From the NCBI GenBank assembly GCA_049306275.1, contig JBAQQB010000073.1:1-64000 (forward strand): 64,000 bases of DNA, written 5' to 3'. This DNA comes from JADJTT01 sp049306275 (lineage in GTDB: Bacteria; Bacteroidota; Bacteroidia; Chitinophagales; Saprospiraceae). The notes beneath the pieces were generated by a model. It saw nothing but the letters and a program-made list of their open reading frames with translations, was not told the DNA's origin and searched no databases. Position 1 is the stretch's first letter. Every line of letters begins with the position of its first letter. Positions 57,801 to 64,000 of this stretch are shown here, one piece after another. The position numbers and the translations under genes are program-made.

Positions 57801-58739
57801 GTCAAAAGAGGAGGTAGTATATACGCCGGCGACGGATTGCTGGTTCTGGATGCGCAGGCCGTTTTGGCTTCCAATTTTCAGGAAATAGTAGTTGCGGGTG
57901 TCGTACACGTTCATTTCGAAAAGGAAGTTGCCCGCAGTTTCATTGTAAGCCCACTTGCCGGAGCCTTCGGCGTAGAAAAGGATGTGATCTCCCTGGTCAA
58001 AGCTGCCGTCGGCTTCGCCTGCCACGAAGATGGCGTTTTCAACCAGGTCGTCGTAGCGGGGAGAAGAAACGGGCTCCGGCAGCAGGCCGCCGCCGTTGCC
58101 ATAGATCTGGATGGAACGCGGGTCGATGTTGGCAGGAGAGATACCCAACTCGTTGACCAGGAAATTGTAGTCGATCTTATATACGCCTGTTTGCGGGATG
58201 GCAAGCTTGTAAACATCGCCGTCGCTCAGCACAGACGTAAAGGTGGGGTCGCCGCCGCGCTGCCCGGCAGGGGGCGCCTGCGGAATGAGGTTGACTTCGA
58301 GGGTGAAGCGCACCAGCCGCTCGTATGTGCCGGAACCGGTCTGGCGGATGGGAATAAATTGGATGGCGCCAAAATATTGGTTCCTGTCGCGCGTTACCTC
58401 AGAAGCGATCTGGATATTTTCTCCGATCTCATCATCATCGGGAGAGGCTGTTTTGGAAAAAGGTTCGTATTCGGCCCCGGTGATGGAAACCTCCAGCAGC
58501 CCGTAGCGATCGAGGGGCAGGCGGTGGAAAAAATAGGGGAGGGAAGGATGGCGGCCATCGTAAATAGCGCCTTCGAATCGCCATATCTCTATCGTGTGCA
58601 ATCCCGCTTCATCTGACTCTGAAATAGGGCCGGGCGTCCATTGGAGCGAAAACTCCAGTTTTGTCGGGCCGGAGGCAAAAACGGAAGAAAGAGTACCGGC
58701 AAGCAGGAGCAGTGTAAGAAGATACTTCATTCTTTGCAT
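54882..58739 (-). CDS. porU: T9SS sortase PorU (C25-type peptidase)
   Basis: Outer-surface peptidase/sortase that removes type A sorting domains from T9SS cargo and attaches the cargo to lipopolysaccharide. It has 1285 residues from 58739; an ATG at 58730 (MKYLLTLLLLAG) is an equally good start. A signal peptide is followed by an N-terminal region to about 540. The gingipain-like C25 domain (about 545-920) has the catalytic His787 in YLGHGGAKGW and Cys821 in ITATCSFSGYDDP, both present. The C-terminal part includes an FlgD-like Ig domain (NYPNPFVNSTCFQFEH, then YTVSGRLVKTIEQ). It heads the porU-porV unit and is divergent from porP. Confidence 0.93.
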   Translation of the reverse strand: MQRMKYLLTLLLLAGTLSSVFASGPTKLEFSLQWTPGPISESDEAGLHTIEIWRFEGAIYDGRHPSLPYFFHRLPLDRYGLLEVSITGAEYEPFSKTASPDDDEIGENIQIASEVTRDRNQYFGAIQFIPIRQTGSGTYERLVRFTLEVNLIPQAPPAGQRGGDPTFTSVLSDGDVYKLAIPQTGVYKIDYNFLVNELGISPANIDPRSIQIYGNGGGLLPEPVSSPRYDDLVENAIFVAGEADGSFDQGDHILFYAEGSGKWAYNETAGNFLFEMNVYDTRNYYFLKIGSQNGLRIQNQQSVAGVYTTSSFDDYLRREDEKVNLLDKYDLAQGSGRQWYGDYFKNQRAFSYDFDLVNLDEADPLSLRVRFIGRANAPTNFRVLAGGQTFTSTNIPSTVLTNPNANYASTGELTASLSAAAGPFSVTVDYPDRSGVISEGWLDFIQLNFRRRLLYTGVPLLFRDLRTTAHSTSTFQIGNAAGSLVVWDVTDPLKPVAIEGSLNGQTYSFGVATGQLREFAAFQADAALPAPESGEAISNQNLHGLTGVDMIILYHPALKDEAQRLADHRAGYDGLEIAMVEIGQVYNEFSSGRQDAAAVRDFCKMLYDRDSRFKYLLLFGDGSYDHRNIGGEGHNLIVTYQTVESNSPIFAYPTDDFFGLLSEGEGFVNTNDDMEIAIGRIPARDLAEAKAVVDKIINYDNNPACFGDWRNRLVFVADDEDNDIHRSDADGIAVDVETSFPVFNFDKIYLDAFNQVSTPGGKRVPSATEAMNNNLFRGALSVTYLGHGGAKGWAQERVLQIPDILSWENFDKLPLFITATCSFSGYDDPGFTTAGELVLLNAKGGGVALYTTVRAVYASTNETLTRAVSEEMYIPENGKGQPIGEIFRKAKNKAGGKENSRKFTLLGDPSMKLALPQYDVATTLINGTEVGAGEPDTIRALQKVTIAGEVRGANGELLDNFNGFLYPTIFDKAIEYKTLGQDGTPVRTYTLQKNVLFKGRASVQNGKFQFTFVVPKDINFQFGNGKISYYAENGQLLDAAGEYRDLVIGGTDPNAASDDQGPQVDVFMNSTDFVFGGLTGPNPILLVQLQDDLGINVVGNSIGHDLTGVLDENTQKTILLNDFYEAKLDDYTRGEVRFPFSELEEGRHSIRIKAWDVANNSAEGYTEFIVAGSSEVALKHVLNYPNPFVNSTCFQFEHNLENQEMDVQVGIYTVSGRLVKTIEQRIFPQGSRLSLGDCIQWDGKDDFGDPLAKGVYLYKIRVQAVNTGDAKLNGESEFQKLVILR

Positions 58740-58904
58740 GGATTTGCTTTTTTTTATAGCTCTCGATCTGAATCGTTATCAAAACGCGAAGCCTTTGGCG
58801 GTATTGTTCAGGCAAAAAAACCTAACAGATCAAATCGCGTTTTTCTTGGTTGGGGCACAAACTTAACGCAAATTTGCACAGAACACCTCTTCAATAAAAA
58901 GTCA

Positions 58905-59927
58905 ATGACCAGACATTTCCTCGCTTTTGTATGGTTTATGGGAATTTTCTGCGGCATGCAGGCCCAGGATCCTATCTTTTCCCAGTTCTACGCGGCCCCG
59001 GCCCAGCTGAACCCGGCGCTGACGGGCGTTACCCTCGCCCCCCGCATTGCCTTGAACTACCGCAACCAATGGCCCGGCCTCAATGCCTACCTGACCTACG
59101 CTGCTTCTGCCGAGCAGTTCGTAGCTCCCCTCAACAGCGGCTTCGGCCTCACGGTGATGGGCGACGATCAGGGCGAGGGGCTGATCAAGACCACGCAGGT
59201 GAAAGGGCTTTACAGCTACCGCTTGCGCGTGAACGACGAATTTTTCGTCAAAATCGGCGTAGAGGCTGGGTTTCAGCAATCCAACTACGACTGGGACCGC
59301 TTCGTCTTCCTCGACCAGCTCGACAAGCTCAACGGGCCGCTCGACCCTTCGGGCGGGCTGAACCCCACCATGGAACAGCGGCCGGAGAGCACCAGCGTCA
59401 CCCTGTTCGACGTCGGCGCAGGCCTGGTGGCCTATACGCCCCGTTTCTACGGCGGCTTCTCCATGCGCCACCTCACCCAGCCGGAAGACGGGCTGCTGCG
59501 CGTCAATGACCAGATCACCGACGGGCTGCCGATGCTTTACTCCCTGCACCTGGGCACGGAAATTACCCTGCGGGAAGGCAATAAACGCAATGCAGGATCG
59601 TTTATATCGCCGAACGTTCTTGTCATACGCCAGGCCAATTTCGGACAAATCAACGCCGGCGCCTACGGCGGGTTGGGAGCCTTCTTCCTCGGCGCGTGGT
59701 ACCGCCACGCCTGGGGCAACCCCGATGCCCTCATTCTGCTGGGAGGCGTTCGCTATGGAATCTTCAAGATCGGCTACTCATACGACATGACCGTATCCCA
59801 ACTGGCAACCGCCCCTTCAGGCGGCTCCCACGAAATCTCGCTGATCCTCAATTTTGAGCAAAGCGAAGCGTTCAGGCAAAAACAACGAAATACCCGCTAC
59901 AACGACTGTTTTCAACTGTTCAGGTAA
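58905..59927 (+). CDS. PorP/SprF-family type IX secretion protein
   Basis: Outer-membrane protein of the PorP/SprF family, needed for secretion of particular cargo and thought to work with the type B route. It has 340 residues from the ATG at 58905, the signal peptide ending at GMQAQ. Family marks are DPIFSQFYAAPAQLNPALTG directly after cleavage, NYRNQWPGL, and the barrel end SHEISLILNF. The upstream extension of the frame is not conserved. It is divergent from porU across 165 bases and 105 bases before gldJ. Confidence 0.93.
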   Translation: MTRHFLAFVWFMGIFCGMQAQDPIFSQFYAAPAQLNPALTGVTLAPRIALNYRNQWPGLNAYLTYAASAEQFVAPLNSGFGLTVMGDDQGEGLIKTTQVKGLYSYRLRVNDEFFVKIGVEAGFQQSNYDWDRFVFLDQLDKLNGPLDPSGGLNPTMEQRPESTSVTLFDVGAGLVAYTPRFYGGFSMRHLTQPEDGLLRVNDQITDGLPMLYSLHLGTEITLREGNKRNAGSFISPNVLVIRQANFGQINAGAYGGLGAFFLGAWYRHAWGNPDALILLGGVRYGIFKIGYSYDMTVSQLATAPSGGSHEISLILNFEQSEAFRQKQRNTRYNDCFQLFR

Positions 59928-59966
59928 ATTCGACACCCATAATTTTAACTTTAACAAAAGAGCTCT

Positions 59967-59995
59967 TTTGCAAAGTCAATTTTTCCCTATATTTG
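59967..59995 (+). promoter_or_regulatory. Bacteroidota promoter before gldJ
   Basis: TTTG (59967-59970), 17 bases, then TATATTTG (59988-59995): a good match to TTTG-N19-TAnnTTTG with slightly short spacing. It lies 37 bases before the gldJ start, so gldJ can be transcribed apart from porP. Confidence 0.65.
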
Positions 59996-60032
59996 TCCGT
60001 CGTTTCCAAAAAAGCTAAATTTCTGTTAGGTG

Positions 60033-61532
60033 ATGAAAAAACTCTTAAAGCTAAGTACCTTTTCGCTCGTTCTGGTGGTGCTGCTCAGTGCTTGTGGCTC
60101 CAAAGAACGTTCTTCCACAACCGGTTGGATGTACAACGACCAAAAGTGGGGCGGGTTTGAAAAACTCGATTATGAAGGCCAGGCAACTGGTCCAAACCTC
60201 GTTCTCGTTGAAGGGGGTACCTTTACCATGGGTATCACCGAACAGGACGTTACCTTCGACTGGAACGCCGTGCCCCGCCGCGTCACCGTTTCCTCCTTCT
60301 ACATGGACGAAACGGAAGTTGCCAACATCGACTACCGCGAATACGTCCACTGGCTGAAACGCGTTTTCGGTGAAACCTATCCCGAAGTATGGCGCAATGC
60401 CCTGCCAGATACCCTGGTATGGCGCGAAGAACTGGCCTTCAACGAGCCCCTCGTCGAAACCTACTACCGCCACCCCTCCTTCGACTTCTACCCGGTGGTG
60501 GGCGTTACCTGGCTCCAAGCCAACGACTATTGCCTCTGGCGTACCGACCGCGTCAACGAAATGATCCTCATCGAACGCGGTATCCTCAATCCCAACCCGG
60601 AACAAACCGATTCCGAAAACTTCAATACCGAAGCCTACCTCGTTGGCCAGTATGAAGGGGATGTACGCAAGAACCTCAAAGACTACCAAACCGGCGGCGA
60701 ACGCAAAGTGCGCTTCGAAGACGGTATCATGCTGCCCTCCTATCGCCTCCCCACGGAAGCAGAATGGGAATACGCAGCCCTGGCCCTCCTGGGCAACATG
60801 CCCTCCGCCCAGGATGAACGCATCACCGACCGCCGCTTCTATCCCTGGTCGGGGAATACCGTTCGCTACCAGAAACGCAATAAGTACCAGGGCGACATCC
60901 TCGCCAACTTCAAGCGCGACGGTGGCGACTACATGGGTATGGCCGGCAACCTGAACGACCACGCCAATATCACCGCTCCGGTTCGCTCTTATATGCCCAA
61001 CGACTTCGGCCTCTTCCACATGGCCGGTAACGTCAGCGAATGGACCGCCGACCTCTTCCGCCCCATGACCAGCCTCGACCTCCGCGACTCGGAAAGCCAG
61101 GACCTCAACCCCTACCGCGGTAACAAGTTCCGTACCCTCGAACTCGACCCCGATGGTAACGTGGTAGAAAAAGACAGCCTCGGCCGCCTGCGCTACCGCT
61201 ACGTCGAAGACGATGAAGTGGCCAACCGCGAAAACTACAAGCGCGGCCAGGTCTACAACTACCTCGACGGCGATAAAGAATCTGAAGTCGTATACGACTA
61301 CGGCGTACACAGCCTTATCAGCGACAAATCGCGCGTGATCAAAGGAGGCTCCTGGGCCGACCGCGCCTACTGGCTGTCACCCGGCGCACGCCGCTTCAAA
61401 GAAGAAGACAAATCTGACCGCACCATCGGCTTCCGCTGCGCCATGGCCCGCATGGGCTCACCCGTCGACAACAACGACGCTGGCGGCAACGATTTTAACG
61501 TGAAAGGAAATCGCGTCAAAAGACGCTATTGA
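60033..61532 (+). CDS. gldJ: Gliding-motility lipoprotein GldJ
   Basis: Outer-membrane lipoprotein that stabilises the gliding and T9SS apparatus. It has 499 residues from the ATG at 60033; the signal ends in LLSAC with Cys21 as the lipid site. The body is a formylglycine-generating-enzyme (SUMF1) fold without obvious catalytic Cys pair: NLVLVEGGTFTMG near 55, DETEVANIDYREYVHW, SYRLPTEAEWEYAA, NVSEWTADLF and SRVIKGGSWADRAYWLSPGARR. TGWMYNDQKWGGFE before the domain is GldJ-like. In Flavobacterium gldJ lies beside porU and porV; here it is on the opposite strand but in the same locus. A strong terminator follows. Confidence 0.9.
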   Translation: MKKLLKLSTFSLVLVVLLSACGSKERSSTTGWMYNDQKWGGFEKLDYEGQATGPNLVLVEGGTFTMGITEQDVTFDWNAVPRRVTVSSFYMDETEVANIDYREYVHWLKRVFGETYPEVWRNALPDTLVWREELAFNEPLVETYYRHPSFDFYPVVGVTWLQANDYCLWRTDRVNEMILIERGILNPNPEQTDSENFNTEAYLVGQYEGDVRKNLKDYQTGGERKVRFEDGIMLPSYRLPTEAEWEYAALALLGNMPSAQDERITDRRFYPWSGNTVRYQKRNKYQGDILANFKRDGGDYMGMAGNLNDHANITAPVRSYMPNDFGLFHMAGNVSEWTADLFRPMTSLDLRDSESQDLNPYRGNKFRTLELDPDGNVVEKDSLGRLRYRYVEDDEVANRENYKRGQVYNYLDGDKESEVVYDYGVHSLISDKSRVIKGGSWADRAYWLSPGARRFKEEDKSDRTIGFRCAMARMGSPVDNNDAGGNDFNVKGNRVKRRY

Positions 61533-61559
61533 TATCCCTGCTTTAAACAAGTCATGACC

Positions 61560-61595
61560 AAAAAGTCTCCCTGCATTCCGGGGAGACTTTTTATT
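61560..61595 (+). terminator. Terminator after gldJ
   Basis: AAAAAGTCTCCC (61560-61571) is a perfect 12-bp inverted repeat of GGGAGACTTTTT (61581-61592), loop 9 bases, T-run at the end. murF starts 21 bases later. Confidence 0.92.
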
Positions 61596-61615
61596 TTCAG
61601 CCCACTTCCTTGCCT

Positions 61616-62932
61616 ATGTCCAGCATCGAATCGCTTTACGCTACTTTCCTGCAGCGCCCCCTCATCAGTACCGATAGCAGGAAAATCACTCCGGGTTGTA
61701 TCTTTTTCGCATTGCGGGGCGAAAATTTCAACGGCAACACCTTTGTGGCCGCCGCTCTCCAGGCCGGCGCAGCGCATGCCGTGGCCGACGATCCTTCTCT
61801 GCCGGATATGCCTGGACTGATCCGGGTGGATAATGTTCTGAAAACCCTTCAGGATCTGGCCCGTCACCACCGCCGCCAGTTTTCCGTCCCCGTCATAGGC
61901 ATCACGGGAAGCAATGGGAAAACGACCACCAAAGAACTGGTGAGCGCCGTGCTGGCCTCCCATTACAGAACCCATTTTACCCAGGGAAACCTCAACAACC
62001 ACATCGGCGTACCCCTCACCCTGCTGGCCATGCCTGCCGATACCGAGGTGGCCGTCATCGAAATGGGCGCCAACAAACGCGGCGATATCGCCGAACTCTG
62101 CGACATCGCCGAGCCCAGCCACGGCCTGATCACCAATATCGGCAAAGCCCACCTCGAAGGCTTCGGCGGAATCGAAGGCGTCAAACTGGGCAAGTCGGAA
62201 ATGTACCGTTTTCTCGAAAAAACAGCGGGCGTAGCCTTCCTCAACCGCGATGAACCTTTCCTGCCCGACCTGGTCAAAGGCGTCAAGAAAGTGATTCCCT
62301 ACGGGATAGCAGAACGCCTCACCGGCGAACCGGGCATCCTGGAAATCCAGCTGCTGGCCGAACAACCCTTCCTCGAAGTCGCTTTCCTGTCCGCAAGCCA
62401 TGAGGAGACCAAGGTTTTTTCTCAACTGATCGGGCGCTATAATTTCGGCAATATCGCCACCGCTATCGCCCTGGGCAGATACTTCAAGGTGCCTGCGCAA
62501 AAAATCAAAGAGGCGGTCGAAGCCTATGCACCTTCCAACCTGCGCTCCCAACTCATCTCCAAAGGCTCCAATATGGTGATCATGGATGCCTATAACGCCA
62601 ATCCCACCAGCATGCGCAACGCGCTGCTGACCTTCGCCGCGATGGAAGCTACCCACCGCGTCGCCATACTGGGCGATATGCTGGAGCTGGGAGAGGCCGC
62701 ACTGCCGGAACACCAGGCCATTATAGATCTCGCTTTGGAAAAAGGCTTTGATCAGGTGATCCTCGCCGGCCCCATTTTCGGCAGTTTGAGCAGACCGCCA
62801 CAGGTGCTGCATTTTACGAATCAGGAAGAACTGGCTGCCTGGCTCCAGGCACATCCTTTTTCCCACGCGCACATCCTGCTCAAGGGCTCCCGACGCATCG
62901 GCCTGGAGCGTCTGATCGAGGCGATAGCCTGA
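61616..62932 (+). CDS. murF: UDP-MurNAc-tripeptide-D-Ala-D-Ala ligase
   Basis: Cytoplasmic ATP-dependent ligase adding D-Ala-D-Ala to the peptidoglycan precursor. It has 438 residues from the ATG at 61616 (a TTG two codons upstream is less likely). The N-terminal domain has DSRKITPGCIFFALRGENFNGN; the ATP site is GITGSNGKTTTKE near 95-107; NLNNHIGVPLTLL, EMGANKRGDI, and the C-domain VIMDAYNANPTSM and LGDMLELGE follow. All are typical of MurF. It starts just after the gldJ terminator, so it probably has its own signal or relies on readthrough. Confidence 0.95.
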   Translation: MSSIESLYATFLQRPLISTDSRKITPGCIFFALRGENFNGNTFVAAALQAGAAHAVADDPSLPDMPGLIRVDNVLKTLQDLARHHRRQFSVPVIGITGSNGKTTTKELVSAVLASHYRTHFTQGNLNNHIGVPLTLLAMPADTEVAVIEMGANKRGDIAELCDIAEPSHGLITNIGKAHLEGFGGIEGVKLGKSEMYRFLEKTAGVAFLNRDEPFLPDLVKGVKKVIPYGIAERLTGEPGILEIQLLAEQPFLEVAFLSASHEETKVFSQLIGRYNFGNIATAIALGRYFKVPAQKIKEAVEAYAPSNLRSQLISKGSNMVIMDAYNANPTSMRNALLTFAAMEATHRVAILGDMLELGEAALPEHQAIIDLALEKGFDQVILAGPIFGSLSRPPQVLHFTNQEELAAWLQAHPFSHAHILLKGSRRIGLERLIEAIA

Positions 62933-62936
62933 GCCC

Positions 62937-64000
62937 TTACCTGAAGCGTTTCAGGGCGTTAACCAGCCTGGCCGGTAGCTCGCCGTTGCAGGCCTGGGCA
63001 TAGTCTGAGTAAGAACAGGGAATGAGCCGGTGCCGCTGCATTTCCTGGGGCGGTGGCTCGGGCACCTGCAGCCACCAGCGGCCGCTTTTGGAGCTCTTCC
63101 AGAAAGTGAGATGCAGGTCGAGGGTCTTGAAATCGACAATATATTCGAGCAGCCCGTCGGTAGAGATTGGAAAATCATGTTTCCGGTTGCAAAAACCATC
63201 GGCGAAATACCATGCCAGATGGGCGCAGAGCTGCGCCGTCTGTCGCCGGCGGTCGAGGTCGGGGCGAAGGCCAAAGATGCCGAATGCGCGGAGCTTGTCG
63301 CTCATCCCCGCGTAACGCGCGAGCTGGCAGGCTTCTTCCGAAAACAGACCGCTGGGCGTGGCCTGGCTTACGCCTGGCGCCTCCGATTGCCGCAATGCAG
63401 GCAGCATGAATCCCACGAGGTCGGCATCCCGCAGGAAAGGCTCCACCTGGGTGATGTCAGCGCGCAAAGCCCCCAGGCGCAGGGTTTCGAAGCGCCTCTT
63501 CTCCATCTCCTTCATGCAGGAGGGGCTCGTCAGGTGGCTTTGCAAGCCCAGCAGGCTGAAGTGGAAGAGGTCGGGGTATTCCTTGCCAAGGATGTCCTTG
63601 AGATAGCCCGTCATCGATATTTGCTCGTCGATCACCGCAAGGGAAACCGGCCGCTGCAGGTTGGACTGGGCCTGGAACTGGGCATGCAGGTAAACAGGGC
63701 GGGAGCTGAGCAGCAGGGTGCATACCTTGCTTTCAAACAATTCCTGGAGGAGCGGGATCAAAAAAGAGGCGTCTTCCTTTCTGGCGTTGCCCAGATCCAT
63801 AATGGCAGCGCCTTCCGGGGGAGGGCTCAGGGTGTAGAGTTCCTTCCTCACCAGATCGCTGGCGGGTTCCTGCATGCCGAGCAGAACCAGGCTGCCTGCG
63901 GGGATTTCGGGCCTGCTGGACTGCCAGGGCAGGATCTTTTTCCCGAAAGATTCCTCGGGAAGCCCTTCCCGGAAGGACATCAATTCGTCGGAAAGCGGGC
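62937..64000 (-). CDS. Arginase-fold protein with degenerate metal site (5' end outside window)
   Basis: At least 354 residues of an arginase/formimidoylglutamase-like protein, cut at the window edge: the frame is open to 64000 and reads PLSDELMSFREGLPEESFG, a normal internal family motif, before the first available ATG at 63980. Active members bind two Mn ions through GGxHD/S, DAHxD and SxDxDxxxP motifs. Here the second motif region reads VIDEQISM and the third VGFMLPALRQSEAPG, where D-x-D would be expected, while LRQSEAPG itself is kept. SSRPVYLHAQF stands where the first motif should be. It therefore looks like a pseudo-enzyme. It is convergent with murF at a 4-base gap. Confidence 0.75.
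   Translation of the reverse strand, partial: PLSDELMSFREGLPEESFGKKILPWQSSRPEIPAGSLVLLGMQEPASDLVRKELYTLSPPPEGAAIMDLGNARKEDASFLIPLLQELFESKVCTLLLSSRPVYLHAQFQAQSNLQRPVSLAVIDEQISMTGYLKDILGKEYPDLFHFSLLGLQSHLTSPSCMKEMEKRRFETLRLGALRADITQVEPFLRDADLVGFMLPALRQSEAPGVSQATPSGLFSEEACQLARYAGMSDKLRAFGIFGLRPDLDRRRQTAQLCAHLAWYFADGFCNRKHDFPISTDGLLEYIVDFKTLDLHLTFWKSSKSGRWWLQVPEPPPQEMQRHRLIPCSYSDYAQACNGELPARLVNALKRFR

Noticed and set aside
56379..58616. A 745-codon open frame on the plus strand inside porU
   Set aside because: PorU on the other strand has catalytic His and Cys, a signal peptide and family motifs. The plus-strand frame is low-complexity Val/Gly/Arg/Glu and is a product of codon bias.

Overview
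The window is chromosomal DNA from a member of the Bacteroidota, most likely a saprospirian (Saprospiraceae/Lewinellaceae-like) bacterium. The signs are: promoters of the TAnnTTTG type instead of TATAAT; few Shine-Dalgarno sequences; a type IX secretion system (PorU, PorV, PorP/SprF, GldJ); secreted proteins ending in type A and type B T9SS sorting domains; and a str/S10/spc/alpha ribosomal supercluster with no tuf gene between fusA and rpsJ. The DNA is GC-rich with strong codon bias, so long antisense open frames are common and were left out.

Layout. 1-4900: the start of a SulP anion transporter, a long-type NADP isocitrate dehydrogenase, a secreted heavy-metal-binding protein, an endonuclease/exonuclease/phosphatase-family protein, an RRM protein with its own promoter and terminator, a YvlD/holin-like membrane protein and a coiled-coil membrane protein. 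4985-11800: a T9SS type B cargo protein with five Ig-like repeats, a membrane-anchored papain-like peptidase, a polyprenyl diphosphate synthase, a GNAT acetyltransferase and an M28 peptidase with a PDZ domain. 11836-31430: a translation supercluster (rpsL, rpsG, fusA, rpsJ, the S10 and spc proteins, secY, map, infA, rpmJ, rpsM, rpsK, rpsD, rpoA, rplQ). It opens with a textbook Bacteroidota promoter and closes with a strong terminator; internal promoters are suggested before rplP and infA.

31572-42518 is the accessory part: a repetitive tail-fibre-like surface protein, a helical protein of unknown function, a 585-base stretch with a possible small structured RNA or peptide, a PKD-domain protein, a pair of paralogous envelope proteins of an unrecognised family separated by a small secreted protein, and a T9SS type A cargo protein. 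42531-46197 returns to housekeeping genes (carA, eno, a DivIC/FtsB-like gene, sucD). 46219-53026 is a same-direction minus-strand run: a very large sensor histidine kinase, then crtD-, cruF- and crtZ-like carotenoid genes, then a tail-anchored unknown. The three carotenoid enzymes are the set that would convert gamma-carotene to saproxanthin.

53131-61532 holds the RNase P RNA gene between runs of short TTTCACC-type repeats, then a T9SS locus: porU-porV on the minus strand and, divergently, porP and gldJ on the plus strand. 61616-64000 has murF and a convergent arginase-fold gene, cut by the window edge, whose metal-ligand motifs look lost. The window therefore encodes part of the T9SS machinery (outer-membrane sortase, shuttle protein, PorP-like protein and gliding lipoprotein) and at least two probable cargo proteins.
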